DNA of 64,000 nt from Cladorhizidae sp. MBARI D1340-BT2 (lineage: Eukaryota; Porifera; Demospongiae; Poecilosclerida; Cladorhizidae), in NCBI GenBank assembly GCA_028752905.1, contig JAQNBH010000003.1:40237354-40301353 (forward strand), given 5' to 3'. A program made the translations under genes and the position numbers. How positions within the stretch are numbered: position 1 is the first letter of the stretch; each line of letters starts with the position of its first letter. The notes under the pieces are model-generated. The model searched no databases and was not told the origin of the DNA. It was given only the letters and a program-made list of their open reading frames with translations. Positions 41,087-54,279 of this stretch are shown piece after piece.

Positions 41087-44048
41087 CAGTAGCAAGCAAT
41101 GAAGTCAATAAAAATAAACTAATGTTATGGTTGTGGAATAATTTCAGTGTGTAGCTAGCTAGATTTATCTTGCTAGAGAGAGCTAAATTATGATAGTAAG
41201 CCCATTCCTCCTCTCAAGCATTATAATTAGGACTATTAAAATTGGTAATATTATTTCAAACACACACACACATGGACACGCACATACACATGCACACCAC
41301 ACATTCACACACACACATTTAAAATCTAAGTACAGAGGACATCTGCCAGTCTAAGGATTTCTAAGCCAAGAAGCAAATCTACAGCCATCGGCACTAAGTA
41401 AGTTTGCCATTAGAAACAGTTGAACTGTAAACAAAACAAAATATTGCTAGCTAGTTAACAGATCAATGGTGCTTCTAAGGATTAGCTACTTACCAAGTTG
41501 TAGTTTATCAATTGGATGGTCGGATAGAACAAAAAATCTAGGTGTCGCCTGTGCCAATTCCAAGTTTTTCCCCATAAATAGTACCATAGGCAATGTAGTG
41601 CTTATTAGGGCCACACCCATTCTACATCAGCTAAATTTCTAATTACTACCCAGCTGGATGTGGTGATTAACAAAGTGAGTTGAGATGAAGCTCTCATTGC
41701 ATGCCATCAAGGTAAGGATGGTCTAGCTATTTAGTGTCTAGATAGTTAACCGATGAAAAAATTGGCATCAACTGCCCAAATTATTATTTCCTAAAAGAAG
41801 CGTTTCCAAATCAGTTAGTCTTTTGGATCATGGTCATAAGCTAGCTATCTATCTAGCTCTAATAGAATGCTAGCTATTAGTTTTACTCGAGCTGACATAG
41901 GTAACCGCTCTTGGTATTTGTCCATGATCCTACATAATTATATCAACCCATCACAATTCCAGATTTACTATGGTCATGGTCATGTAAAGTTTATGTAAGA
42001 GTATATTAATGCCAGATTACAAAGATTCAGCTACAGCATATTCCAGAGGATATCTGACAGTCTAGGCCTTTCTATTTGCCAAAAGTAAGTGTATAGCCTT
42101 TAGTATTAAGTAAGTTTAGAGCTATAATATAGAGAAAAGAATTACTAGGTAGTAGTGACTAACAAGTAGCAGATCAATGGTGCATCTAGGCTTTAGCTAC
42201 TTTCCTAGATTGTTGTGGTATTTTTTATCAGCAAATAGCATCTAGCTTGAGGCAACTTAATGTCACAACCATTCTTCTGTCAGCAAAATTATCATTATTG
42301 TGCAGATGAGAGTGTTAACCAACACAATGTATCCTGCTCTTCTAAGAAGCATAACTATCACAGAAGGTACTAGTTGTTCAGTGTTAGGAAGCCAACTAAA
42401 AGCTAGGCTATCCAATGCCCCAACAATTGCTTCTAGAAGCTCAGATTGTAAGTCCTAAGTTATTTTGTTCTTCATGACAATTATGACCATGAGCTAGGTA
42501 ACTAGCTCTAATAGAATGTTAGTTGTTAGTTTTACTAGAGCTAAAGTCATTGTATCTAAATTGTGTCAACTGAGAGTTCAGTTCTGAGCAATAGTGGATA
42601 TGATGAACAACTGCTATAATGGTAATTTTCATCCCTTTTTCAAATGCAGGTGTATATGTTCTGAACAAGATAACTCAGTGTTTTAATGATAATTGATGCT
42701 AATGTTAATGTTTTATATAAATGACTAACCTGTGAAATCAGGAACAAATCTAGAGGAAGGAGGTAGCTGAGTGGCTTGTCAACTGCAATGGTAAGGGAGC
42801 TGAAAACTTTTGAGAAGGAGTAGTTGATTCTTTGGAATTCAAAGAAGCTCTACTGCCACTAGGCTACAGGTAGATACAAATATCAAGTGATGCGTCGGCT
42901 GTCAAATGTTGCTCTACTAAAATGCCATCGTCCAGATAGTCGTTGTCAGAGTCATCACTTGGTAGCCTGTCCAAGTAGTCAACCAAAATATCTGGGTCTA
43001 ATATTATCTAATGCAAAGGATTCTCTGCCTACTTCATAGTAAAAAGGTAAATGAAGAGGGGAAATGCCAGCTGCTTATAAAAAGAAGCTACAATAATGCA
43101 TAAATGCATTACCGCCAAATAACAGCGCACACACTGAATATGGCCCTGTGACTAGTGTCTGGTTCCTACTGATTTTTTTCTTGCCCCTGAATTCCCGAGC
43201 ATAAGAGACACAATGATAGCCGACATCTTAGCCAGCTCATGTACTGCTACATGGATGGTTCCATTTTGAAGCAAGCTTGGTGGCTATTTTTTAGTAAGAA
43301 GTGGTTGCTTCATTGGCAAGACGGGAGCACAAGAGGTATAAATGTTGCATGAAGTTCTATCTCCCAAAACACTGCTCATAGCTCGCTACTTAAGCATTAA
43401 ATTTTTTTTGTAGCATGAGGACATTTCATTATTTCTATTTGATGGAGCATAGGGGTTAAAAGCTCTGACATCAAAGTAAGTTATTTCAAAGGAGCCTCCC
43501 TAGAAGCACCCGCGGTACTAACGGGGGGCGGAGGGTGCGTCCGCCCCCCCAACCAACACAGCCAGCTAGCTAAGCTAAGCTCTATCATTCACACACAAAT
43601 CAGTCACAGAATTTGATGCCGAGTCAATAATTTTGGACGAGATCACCGACACATGACCACTATCACGAGAATAAGATTGAGTCGAGTGCTGCTTGCTATT
43701 GCAAATTGTAGCTTTGAGCAGGCAGCTAGTGAATGCGCTTGTCTCGTAGTAGACTCATAGAGACCTAGTGAATAGTGTAGTAGAGATCCATTTCTCACCT
43801 GACCCGGCGCGCGTTTAATTATTCAAAGAAAAATTTGTTTTTTATTATTTTATATTTTTTATTTTAATTGTATATAATAGCTAGAGTCCAGATTATTTTA
43901 TTTTTGGTGTAAAGAGACAAACTTTAGACAATAACTGAACTGTCTAATTTCATTAGTGTTGCCCACAAATCATTGTTATTGTCTAATCATCAGCTCTGAA
44001 AACAGAGTTTTCCCTGAGGATAGACCTTCTTCAAAATTGCAAAACAGT

Positions 44049-44329
44049 TCTGGATGTATTGCATCAGACTGATCTGCACAGAGTGTATGGAGAACTATAC
44101 CAACTTTATCGTTTGTTTCTCACACTTCCTGTGACCACAGCTTCCTATGAGAGCAGCTTTAGTAAACTCAACATTGTTAAAACAATCTTCGATCCACGAC
44201 ATCTCAAGAGAGAATTGTGATTCTTTTTGTTGAAAATGATATCATTGCTATGCTAAATTATGACTCTATTACTGACACATTTGCGTCCATGGGACCTCGA
44301 CAAATGCAATTATGTTTCCAAAAAATATA
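44049..44329 (+). pseudogene. hAT transposase C-terminal dimerisation relic, copy 1
   Basis: One frame reads LYQLYRLFLTLPVTTASYES then SFSKLNIVKTIFDPRHLKRE. After a break it reads ITDTFASMGPRQ. The LPVTTAS.E.SFS.L..IK block followed by a RLnsL-type helix is the signature of the hAT dimerisation region (also in ZMYM-type proteins). Nothing of the catalytic core is recognised. Confidence 0.6.
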
Positions 44330-45529
44330 AGATATACATGTAATATAAATCAATGGTCTTGATGTTAATTTCTGTATAACATGAAAAGAAAAAAAATTCC
44401 TGGAGGTAATATAGCTATATACCTTGTAGAATGCAGACCATCCCTAGCTATTTTGCATGCACCAAGCAATGCTATGTTTCTCCCCCCCAACATAGTAATG
44501 CTGTGCACACCTGTGCTATGTCCAGTACTCATTTTTTAATGTGTAGCTTACTTTGTGTGCTTTTCAATACAGCTCTTGACTCAACAGTGTTGTGAGAAAA
44601 CTATAGCTACAAAACATAGCTGTATTAGCAGCCGCACTGGTCTGGGCTAGGACCAAATGCGGAAATCTACTGATGAAAAACTACAATGGAGGTTTTTACA
44701 GCACTCCCCCAACCACAGCATTGTCCAGCTATGTGATTAATTTGGAAATAGTTCCCATATGTGTATGAATAGATTCTTGCATACATGTACATACTAAACC
44801 ATAGCTACATGCAGAGCTGCAGATGCAAATCTTTCTTTAAAGCAGAACAGCTAGTGGATAATGAAAATAGACAACAGAAAAGGAAAGAGAGAGAAAAGTG
44901 AAAGGCTGCTTCTGAAACAGAACTGAGATTTAGAGGGGAAAAGGATTAAAAAAATTATGGCATTCGGCACAGCATCCCATGGTGGAGAAGCTTCATTAGG
45001 CTCAGTTGCAGCTTCATTCTGACTTACCCACTCTATTCATCATCACACTCTAGCTATGGACATGTTAGTTAAAATGTAAATGATTGCAATGGATAAGTTC
45101 TAAATGGAAACGATCATTACAGTCAATATTTAGCTGATCATCCTTGAAAACTGAGGAATATACTATCTTACCTATTTCTCCATATTACAATCCAATCTGA
45201 TTACATCAATAATTTACAGATCAATGTATAATGTTAAGCCTGCAGCTATGCTTGGAGTAGGACAATACTTAGGGAAATGTGATATAAATGATAAATTCCA
45301 AATCAATGTTTTTATTGCCCCTTAGCTCTCCACACAAAGCTTTGCATTTGTTTTAGTTAAATGTTAGATAGAAATAAATACGCCATGTGTGGCAAATATC
45401 AAAGTTTACCTTCTTGAGGGCTCACTTCATTTGCCAATCTAACAAGGTGTAATGCTATGACACTCGGTCAGAATCCAACCTCTCTGAGTCGGACTGTGAT
45501 ACAGATACACCTAACAATAACCTTCTCAA

Positions 45530-45595
45530 TAATCAACTTGAAATTGTATACTCTCAATGTTTCGACTAGAAGCTCTAGCCTTCATCACGATACTC
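45530..45595 (-). ncRNA. Hammerhead-like motif, copy 2 (best stem II)
   Basis: On the minus strand: gtgatga, then ggctaga-gct-tctagtc (a 7-bp stem with a 3-nt loop, one G-U pair), then gaaac. This is the hammerhead core order, with one substitution in the first box (GUGAUGA for CUGAUGA). Helices I and III are not proven. Its 3' flank (tttcaagttgattattgag) is shared with the other copies. Similar short hammerheads occur in Penelope-like elements. Confidence 0.4.
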
Positions 45596-47349
45596 CTTGT
45601 TTTGCAAATCAACAGAAATTAAGTCAGGTAAAGACAAAGTACTGTACTTTCAAGTACAAGACTAGATTCAACAAAGAGTGGACCAAAACATGGCTGTTTA
45701 TTGTTGCTATACCATCTCAGCTGGAGACTTACATCATTTGAGTTGCGATAAGTGTGGTAAGACTGCGAGTATTTCCCACCATGGAGCTGTTGACATATGC
45801 AGCCATATTCGATCAATATCACATACCAAATTAGCAAAAATTGCTATGACAACAACCAGAGCCTGCATTTTCCTCAGTGACCTGCATTAAATTTGCGAGA
45901 ACAGATCTGACACTAAATTAGATAACCACGTTAACTTAACTTTACAGTCTGACGTATGACTAGCTCCCAGTCCCTGAGATCTGACTATGGTTAAAGTTCT
46001 GCAGTCCAGGAGGAAAATGATATGCCAAGAACAATGCAGATGTTGGCCCCAATTGTTTTCTCTGCCGAAGAATGTGACTTTTCCATGGTAAGGAAAAATA
46101 AAGCTCCCTGTGACCTAATCTGGACCAAGAGGAAATGTTAGGAAGCTTAGTGGCAACATAGATGGCTCTTCTTAATGATACCCAAACTTACAACTTTGAA
46201 TCACCAAAGGAACATCTCGTTGCAGCTAAGAAAGTTTCGAGGGAATACAACCGATCTTACAGCAGCAATTACGAAACTTTAGGCAGAGTAAAGTGTGTGC
46301 ATATTGTTGAGTGTTGAATGAGTAAATTCACATTCACTGTTAGTGCATGCATGAAGTGTGCAAGATCCTGTGTTTGAATTGTGGGAATAGATACATTTAT
46401 ATGACACTGATGAAAGATATTACTTCAGATTTTTTGACCAGCCAGGCTTTAATCATTTATACAATTAACTAACCTAGTAGCTATTCTCTAGAGTCTAGAC
46501 TATCCGGAGAACTGGTCCTACCATTTACTACCCATGACCTGTCTTACTTATTTTTGATACTCAATGTGGTTGGCAACTCCACTTATTCAATTGTCTTGTA
46601 ACTATAGGTGCACCTTTTATAGCAGAGTGGATAATTATCACTAGCTGGTAACACTAGTACATATCATCCTAGCACCAGTGTGAGTCGTTTAATCAGTTTG
46701 TGAGATGGACTTACCTGGTTGCTGGGGTAGCCCCTTTGAAGAGCCCAAACTTAAACCATAACCAGCATATATTTCATTAATAAAGAGCAATAGAGGTTAA
46801 TTCCAACTAGCACAGATACTAAGGCACACCAAAGGGAGCCCTTGGTCTATTTGTGGACTGAATTCTATTATACAAGTCAATTGTTATTCCCCTGTCCTCT
46901 ACACACCTATTACTACATTTCTTTACTTGTTTTCCGTATCTTCTTCAGTGGCCCATATGTCTTGTACAGCTTTATGTCATCTTTGAATTGTAACTTTGAG
47001 TTGTAACATTTTCTTCCCCTTGTCTAGAGATAGGATCATGATCTCCATTCCCCTCAGCTCCCAGTGCCCTCTCTGTTTCCTCACTCTCACTCTTTATAAC
47101 ATTCCACATATTCTTCCTCAAAGGTTATGTGACATTTTATCCTCCAGCTTCCCACTGCCAAAGCAAGTATTTTTTCTTTAGTAGGATAAATATTATTTTC
47201 TCTCAGATTTGCCAACCATCTGTTTATGCTTTAACTTCATTTAACTCAATTTTCTTTTTTAAAAGCTTCTTTTATAGTTTGGTTTGAATTGGCTGTGGGC
47301 CTTCTCTGTTGTCCACATGCTACTTCCAGTTTTGTCTTCTGGTCTTGAA

Positions 47350-48599
47350 ACTTAGCTGTTAGGGTAAATACTGCTTGTCCTGGAAAACTAGTCAATTCAC
47401 TTAGACAGGAATAATTTGCTTGCTCTGTCTGCTAACTGTACCCTTCCCTGGTCTTAATGGGAGGCTTTATCCTTAAACTCTCTGGTATAACCTTTTCATC
47501 TAATACTAAAAACTTTGTGATTTTTCCACTTTGCTCCCTTACATAAAAAAGTTGTCGTATTGCATCACCAATTTCTCGGTATTACTGCCATAGCTTCATT
47601 TCTATAATCTCTCAGTTGATAGATTATATACTTTCTCAATAATCAACTTAAATGTGCTCACTTGATGTTTTGATAGATGCTCTAGTCTTCCTCAGGAATA
47701 ACAAGTTGATCAGATTCATGTGTGGCTGAAAACCATCAGTAGCTAGCTATGTGAAACACACCCTCACAGATGTATGAATGCACATGACTGCATGTGGCAA
47801 CAATGAAAAAGGGGGGAAATCATGAAGAAAACATGATATTTTCTTTTAATACACATCTAATAATACTATAAGAGAAAAATAAATGAAATAAAATCGACTA
47901 CTAATAATGCAAGCAAACAAATAGTTGTAATACTATTAAAACAAACCATTGTTTCCAGTATAACAAAGCCAAACCGAGCATCCATGAACAACTACTGGGT
48001 CAGCAGAGCTTACACAGAGGCTTGCTTGTTACTTTTGACAAGGAATCCCCCCATTTTATATCAGTTGAATATCTTAACTATAATGTGTGAGTAATTTCTG
48101 TTCACATTTCAGATAACCAGATATATTCAAACCGGTGGCTTCAGATTATTGAACCATGCATAGTTCTGTTTTCTGCATAAGTAGCACCATTCTCTCATCT
48201 GCCCCATGCAGCCAGTTTTCTTTCCATTAGCTAAGAATCTGCTGTTGTTTTATTTGTTCCGTTCTCTTCACTACATTATTTTGTTACAAGTGAACATATG
48301 GTGAATGTATATAGAAACAGGGGATATCAAGTTTTCTATCCAAATCCTCAGTGAGGGCTCCTCGCCAATTGCCTGATCTTTCCAATAGAGATTCTCACAG
48401 CCACACATTTTTTTTTGCAAAAAGCATCCCTGAGAACTTGACCTTTTACCTTCCAAAATTGAGGATGCTGCAGAAACATTGTTCTCTTCAAGAACTGCAA
48501 CTCCTTGACAACTTGCCCAGGCAGATCTGTTATGCCACAGCCCTTGCTAATTGTAGTAACTGGCCTGAAGGGCAGTAGCCTAACCTACTAGTTCAAGTC
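47350..48599. other. Spacer between the 6.26-kb repeat copies
   Basis: Contains a decayed hammerhead-like motif (47,635-47,697, minus) and an inverted copy of the dispersed repeat (47,985-48,215). No gene is recognised. Confidence 0.45.
47635..47697 (-). ncRNA. Decayed hammerhead-like motif, copy 3
   Basis: Related to the 45.5-kb motif with the same flank, but the boxes are mutated (ctgagga, caaa), so it should be inactive. Confidence 0.25.
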
Positions 48600-48915
48600 T
48601 TCAGTATACTTGATAACGTAATCTTACAATCTCACTTCAGTACAGTATCTCTCAAAAAATATACTACGCAGTGCCTAGCCTGGTGCCCTTAATTAGGCTG
48701 CCAGGCCCAGCTCACATGACCAAATATGGGTAAGTACATTAACATTACTGATGTGGTTGTCCAATCATAATTATGCTAGTGAATGTGTATGTGTGCATGT
48801 TCAGTAATCCGGGTCATGGAGTTCATGCAAGCCTGCTTTAAGAGCTAATTAGCACCTTGGAGTCACACCTTGCCATGTCAAGTTTGTCACTGTTGTGGCC
48901 GGGCCCCAACATTTC
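48600..48915 (-). repeat. Possible 3' LTR of a Ty3/gypsy element
   Basis: Downstream of the pol relic on the minus strand, a purine tract (aggggaggg) is followed by TGTTGGGGCCCGG and several hundred bases of non-coding sequence with A/T boxes, as an LTR would be. No second copy is present to define it, so the limits are a guess. Confidence 0.3.
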
Positions 48916-49771
48916 CCTCCCCTTCTTGAGATCTCTGCTCATCAGTCCAGCATTGTCGCGACAATCCATCTGCATTGGCATTGGTGGAACCAGGCCTGTA
49001 AACTATGTCGAACTGAAAGGGCTGTATGGTCAGGGCCCAACTCATCAGGCGTCCTTTCTGTTTTTCATGGTGTAGAGGTAGGTGAGAGCTCTGTTGTCTG
49101 TCTGGATGGTGAAACTCCAACCTAGTAAGTATACTTCGAAGTGTTGCAGTGCTGCTACTATTGCCAGACATTCTTTTTCCACTGTAGCATATCTTGACTC
49201 TCTTGGCAGGTTGCTCCACATTCTCCTGGTCGTGTTGAATCAGTACTGCCCCAATCCCGTGATCTAATGCATCCATTTGCAGCAGGAAGGGTTGGCTGTA
49301 ATCTGGGCTTGTCAAGATTGGCTTGCTGGTAAGTCCATTCTTCAGTGTTTGGAAAGCCTCTTGGCATTCGGGTGTCCATTGAACCCTGCAGACTTTGTCA
49401 GATCTGACAGGCAGGAAGCTATCCCACTGAACGACGGCATGAAACACCTGTAGTAGCCTAAGAAAGCTTGGATATCATGCTTAGTCTTGGTTGTGCAAAC
49501 TGCTGGATATCCTTCACTTTGGCTAGCTCAGAGGCGATCTGCCCCAAGCCAACAACGTGTCCCAGATAGGTACAGGAGGCCATTCCCAGACACTTCCTTC
49601 TTTTTGATAGTCAGGCCTTCCGCCCCCAGTCACTGTAACACTCTCATCAGGTGAAGGAGGTGGTCATCCCAGTCATTACTATGTCATCCAGGTAAGCTGC
49701 TGTGAAGCTTTGGAGGTTGTCTAGCACTCCATCCATTAGCCGTTGGAAGGTGTTGGGGGCCCCCTTCAATC
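48887..49771 (-). pseudogene. pol: Ty3/gypsy pol fragment: end of reverse transcriptase plus RNase H
   Basis: From 49,771 the minus strand reads GLKGAPNTFQRLMDGVL and then YLDDIV, the RT catalytic box. Frame breaks follow near 49,640 and 49,450. Next come WTPECQEAFQTLKNGLTSKP, SQPFLLQMDALDHGIGAVLI (RNase H with its first Asp), then FDIVYRPGSTNANADGLSRQ, the usual RNase H end. The N-terminal RT is missing because the sequence switches to copy 2 of the 6.26-kb repeat at 49,771/49,772. Integrase is absent downstream. A dead, doubly truncated copy. Confidence 0.8.
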
Positions 49772-52732
49772 CAGTAGCAAGCAATGAAGTCAATAAAAAT
49801 AAACTAATGTTATGGTTGTGGAATAATTTCAGTGTGTAGCTAGCTAGATTTATCTTGCTAGAGAGAGCTAAATTATGATAGTAAGCCCATTCCTCCTCTC
49901 AAGCATTATAATTAGGACTATTAAAATTGGTAATATTATTTCAAACACACACACACATGGACACGCACATACACATGCACACCACACATTCACACACACA
50001 CATTTAAAATCTAAGTACAGAGGACATCTGCCAGTCTAAGGATTTCTAAGCCAAGAAGCAAATCTACAGCCATCGGCACTAAGTAAGTTTGCCATTAGAA
50101 ACAGTTGAACTGTAAACAAAACAAAATATTGCTAGCTAGTTAACAGATCAATGGTGCTTCTAAGGTTTAGCTACTTACCAAGTTGTAGTTTATCAATTGG
50201 ATGGTCGGATAGAACAAAAAATCTAGGTGTCGCCTGTGCCAATTCCAAGTTTTTCCCCATAAATAGTACCATAGGCAATGTAGTGCTTATTAGGGCCACA
50301 CCCATTCTACATCAGCTAAATTTCTAATTACTACCCAGCTGGATGTGGTGATTAACAAAGTGAGTTGAGATGAAGCTCTCATTGCATGCCATCAAGGTAA
50401 GGATGGTCTAGCTATTTAGTGTCTAGATAGTTAACCGATGAAAAAATTGGCATCAACTGCCCAAATTATTATTTCCTAAAAGAAGCGTTTCCAAATCAGT
50501 TAGTCTTTTGGATCATGGTCATAAGCTAGCTATCTATCTAGCTCTAATAGAATGCTAGCTATTAGTTTTACTCGAGCTGACATAGGTAACCGCTCTTGGT
50601 ATTTGTCCATGATCCTACATAATTATATCAACCCATCACAATTCCAGATTTACTATGGTCATGGTCATGTAAAGTTTATGTAAGAGTATATTAATGCCAG
50701 ATTACAAAGATTCAGCTACAGCATATTCCAGAGGATATCTGACAGTCTAGGCCTTTCTATTTGCCAAAAGTAAGTGTATAGCCTTTAGTATTAAGTAAGT
50801 TTAGAGCTATAATATAGAGAAAAGAATTACTAGGTAGTAGTGACTAACAAGTAGCAGATCAATGGTGCATCTAGGCTTTAGCTACTTTCCTAGATTGTTG
50901 TGGTATTTTTTATCAGCAAATAGCATCTAGCTTGAGGCAACTTAATGTCACAACCATTCTTCTGTCAGCAAAATTATCATTATTGTGCAGATGAGAGTGT
51001 TAACCAACACAATGTATCCTGCTCTTCTAAGAAGCATAACTATCACAGAAGGTACTAGTTGTTCAGTGTTAGGAAGCCAACTAAAAGCTAGGCTATCCAA
51101 TGCCCCAACAATTGCTTCTAGAAGCTCAGATTGTAAGTCCTAAGTTATTTTGTTCTTCATGACAATTATGACCATGAGCTAGGTAACTAGCTCTAATAGA
51201 ATGTTAGTTGTTAGTTTTGCTAGAGCTAAAGTCATTGTATCTAAATTGTGTCAACTGAGAGTTCAGTTCTGAGCAATAGTGGATATGATGAACAACTGCT
51301 ATAATGGTAATTTTCATCCCTTTTTCAAATGCAGGTGTATATGTTCTGAACAAGATAACTCAGTGTTTTAATGATAATTGATGCTAATGTTAATGTTTTA
51401 TATAAATGACTAACCTGTGAAATCAGGAACAAATCTAGAGGAAGGAGGTAGCTGAGTGGCTTGACAACTGCAATGGTAAGGGAGCTGAAAACTTTTGAGA
51501 AGGAGTAGTTGATTCTTTGGAATTCAAAGAAGCTCTACTGCCACTAGGCTACAGGTAGATACAAATATCAAGTGATGCGTCGGCTGTCAAATGTTGCTCT
51601 ACTAAAATGCCATCGTCCAGATAGTCGTTGTCAGAGTCATCACTTGGTAGCCTGTCCAAGTAGTCAACCAAAATATCTGGGTCTAATATTATCTAATGCA
51701 AAGGATTCTCTGCCTACTTCATAGTAAAAAGGTAAATGAAGAGGGGAAATGCCAGCTGCTTATAAAAAGAAGCTACAATAATGCATAAATGCATTACCGC
51801 CAAATAACAGCGCACACACTGAATATGGCCCTGTGACTAGTGTCTGGTTCCTACTGATTTTTTTCTTGCCCCTGAATTCCCGAGCATAAGAGACACAATG
51901 ATAGCCGACATCTTAGCCAGCTCATGTACTGCTACATGGATGGTTCCATTTTGAAGCAAGCTTGGTGGCTATTTTTAGTAAGAAGTGGTTGCTTCATTGG
52001 CAAGACGGGAGCACAAGAGGTATAAATGTTGCATGAAGTTCTATCTCCCAAAACACTGCTCATAGCTCGCTACTTAAGCATTTAATTTTTTTTGTAGCAT
52101 GAGGACATTTCATTATTTCTATTTGATGGAGCATAGGGGTTAAAAGCTCTGACATCAAAGTAAGTTATTTCAAAGGAGCCTCCCTAGAAGCACCCGCGGT
52201 ACTAACGGGGGGTGGAGGGTGCGTCCGCCCCCCCAACCAACACAGCCAGCTAGCTAAGCTAAGCTCTATCATTCACACACAAATCAGTCACAGAATTTGA
52301 TGCCGAGTCAATAATTTTGGACGAGATCACCGACACATGACCACTATCACGAGAATAAGATTGAGTCGAGTGCTGCTTGCTATTGCAAATTGTAGCTTTG
52401 AGCAGGCAGCTAGTGAATGCGCTTGTCTCGTAGTAGACTCGTAGAGACCTAGTGAATAGTGTAGTAGAGATCCATTTCTCACCTGACCCGGCGCGCGTTT
52501 AATTATTCAAAGAAAAATTTGTTTTTTATTATTTTTTATTTTTTATTTTAATTGTATATAATAGCTAGAGTCCAGATTATTTTATTTTTGGTGTAAAGAG
52601 ACAAACTTTAGACAATAACTGAACTGTCTAATTTCATTAGTGTTGCCCACAAATCATTGTTATTGTCTAATCATCAGCTCTGAAAACAGAGTTTTCCCTG
52701 AGGATAGACCTTCTTCAAAATTGCAAAACAGT

Positions 52733-53013
52733 TCTGGATGTATTGCATCAGACTGATCTGCACAGAGTGTATGGAGAACTATACCAACTTTATCGTTTGT
52801 TTCTCACACTTCCTGTGACCACAGCTTCCTATGAGAGCAGCTTTAGTAAACTCAACATTGTTAAAACAAGCTTCGATCCACGACATCTCAAGAGAGAATT
52901 GTGATTCTTTTTGTTGAAAATGATATCATTGCTATGCTAAATTATGACTCTATTACTGACACATTTGCGTCCATGGGACCTCGACAAATGCAATTATGTT
53001 TCCAAAAAATATA
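52733..53013 (+). pseudogene. hAT dimerisation relic, copy 2
   Basis: Same relic as at 44,049-44,329 within the second repeat copy. One visible difference is aacaagcttcg here for aacaatcttcg there. Confidence 0.6.
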
Positions 53014-54213
53014 AGATATACATGTAATATAAATCAATGGTCTTGATGTTAATTTCTGTATAACATGAAAAGAAAAAAAATTCCTGGAGGTAATATAGCT
53101 ATATACCTTGTAGAATGCAGACCATCCCTAGCTATTTTGCATGCACCAAGCAATTCTATGTTTCTCCCCCCCAACATAGTAATGCTGTGCACACCTGTGC
53201 TATGTCCAGTACTCATTTTTTAATGTGTAGCTTACTTTGTGTGCTTTTCAATACAGCTCTTGACTCAACAGTGTTGTGAGAAAACTATAGCTACAAAACA
53301 TAGCTGTATTAGCAGCCGCACTGGTCTGGGCTAGGACCAAATGCGGAAATCTACTGATGAAAAACTACAATGGAGGTTTTTACAGCACTCCCCCAACCAC
53401 AGCATTGTCCAGCTATGTGATTAATTTGGAAATAGTTCCCATATGTGTATGAATAGATTCTTGCATACATGTACATACTAAACCATAGCTACATGCAGAG
53501 CTGCAGATGCAAATCTTTCTTTAAAGCAGAACAGCTAGTGGATAATGAAAATAGACAACAGAAAAGGAAAGAGAGAGAAAAGTGAAAGGCTGCTTCTGAA
53601 ACAGAACTGAGATTTAGAGGGGAAAAGGATAAAAAAAATTATGGCATTCGGCACAGCATCCCATGGTGGAGAAGCTTCATTAGGCTCAGTTGCAGCTTCA
53701 TTCTGACTTACCCACTCTATTCATCATCACACTCTAGCTATGGACATGTTAGTTAAAATGTAAATGATTGCAATGGATAAGTTCTAAATGGAAACGATCA
53801 TTACAGTCAATATTTAGCTGATCATCCTTGAAAACTGAGGAATATACTATCTTACCTATTTCTCCATATTACAATCCAATCTGATTACATCAATAATTTA
53901 CAGATCAATGTATAATGTTAAGCTTGCAGCTATGCTTGGAGTAGGACAATACTTAGGGAAATGTGATATAAATGATAAATTCCAAATCAATGTTTTTATT
54001 GCCCCTTAGCTCTCCACACAAAGCTTTGCATTTGTTTTAGTTAAATGTTAGATAGAAATAAATACGCCATGTGTGGCAAATATCAAAGTTTACCTTCTTG
54101 AGGGCTCACTTCATTTGCCAATCTAACAAGGTGTAATGCTATGACACTCGGTCAGAATCCAACCTCTCTGAGTCGGACTGTGATACAGATACACCTAACA
54201 ATAACCTTCTCAA

Positions 54214-54279
54214 TAATCAACTTGAAATTGTATACTCTCAATGTTTCGACTAGAAGCTCTAGCCTTCATCACGATACTC
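54214..54279 (-). ncRNA. Hammerhead-like motif, copy 4 (duplicate of copy 2)
   Basis: Identical by eye to 45,530-45,595, carried along by the 6.26-kb duplication. Confidence 0.4.

Larger units (their letters stand above)
41087..47349. repeat. 6.26-kb direct repeat, copy 1
   Basis: Begins cagtagcaagcaatgaag and ends ggtcttgaa. Copy 2 is at 49,772-56,033, offset 8,684-8,685 throughout, with only scattered single-base differences and one-base indels (well above 99% identical by eye). There is no terminal inverted repeat. Contents: a (ca)n patch, a hAT dimerisation relic (44,049-44,329), a G/C-rich patch near 43,520-43,550, a hammerhead-like motif (45,559-45,589) and otherwise non-coding AT-rich DNA. 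It looks like a recent segmental duplication. Confidence 0.9.

Noticed and set aside
41265..41325. Possible CRISPR-like spacing in ca-rich repeats
   Set aside because: Simple (ca)n microsatellite in eukaryotic DNA.
46996..47181. 61-codon frame repeated at 55,680-55,865
   Set aside because: Conserved only because the whole 6.26-kb segment is duplicated; composition is simple C/T-rich.
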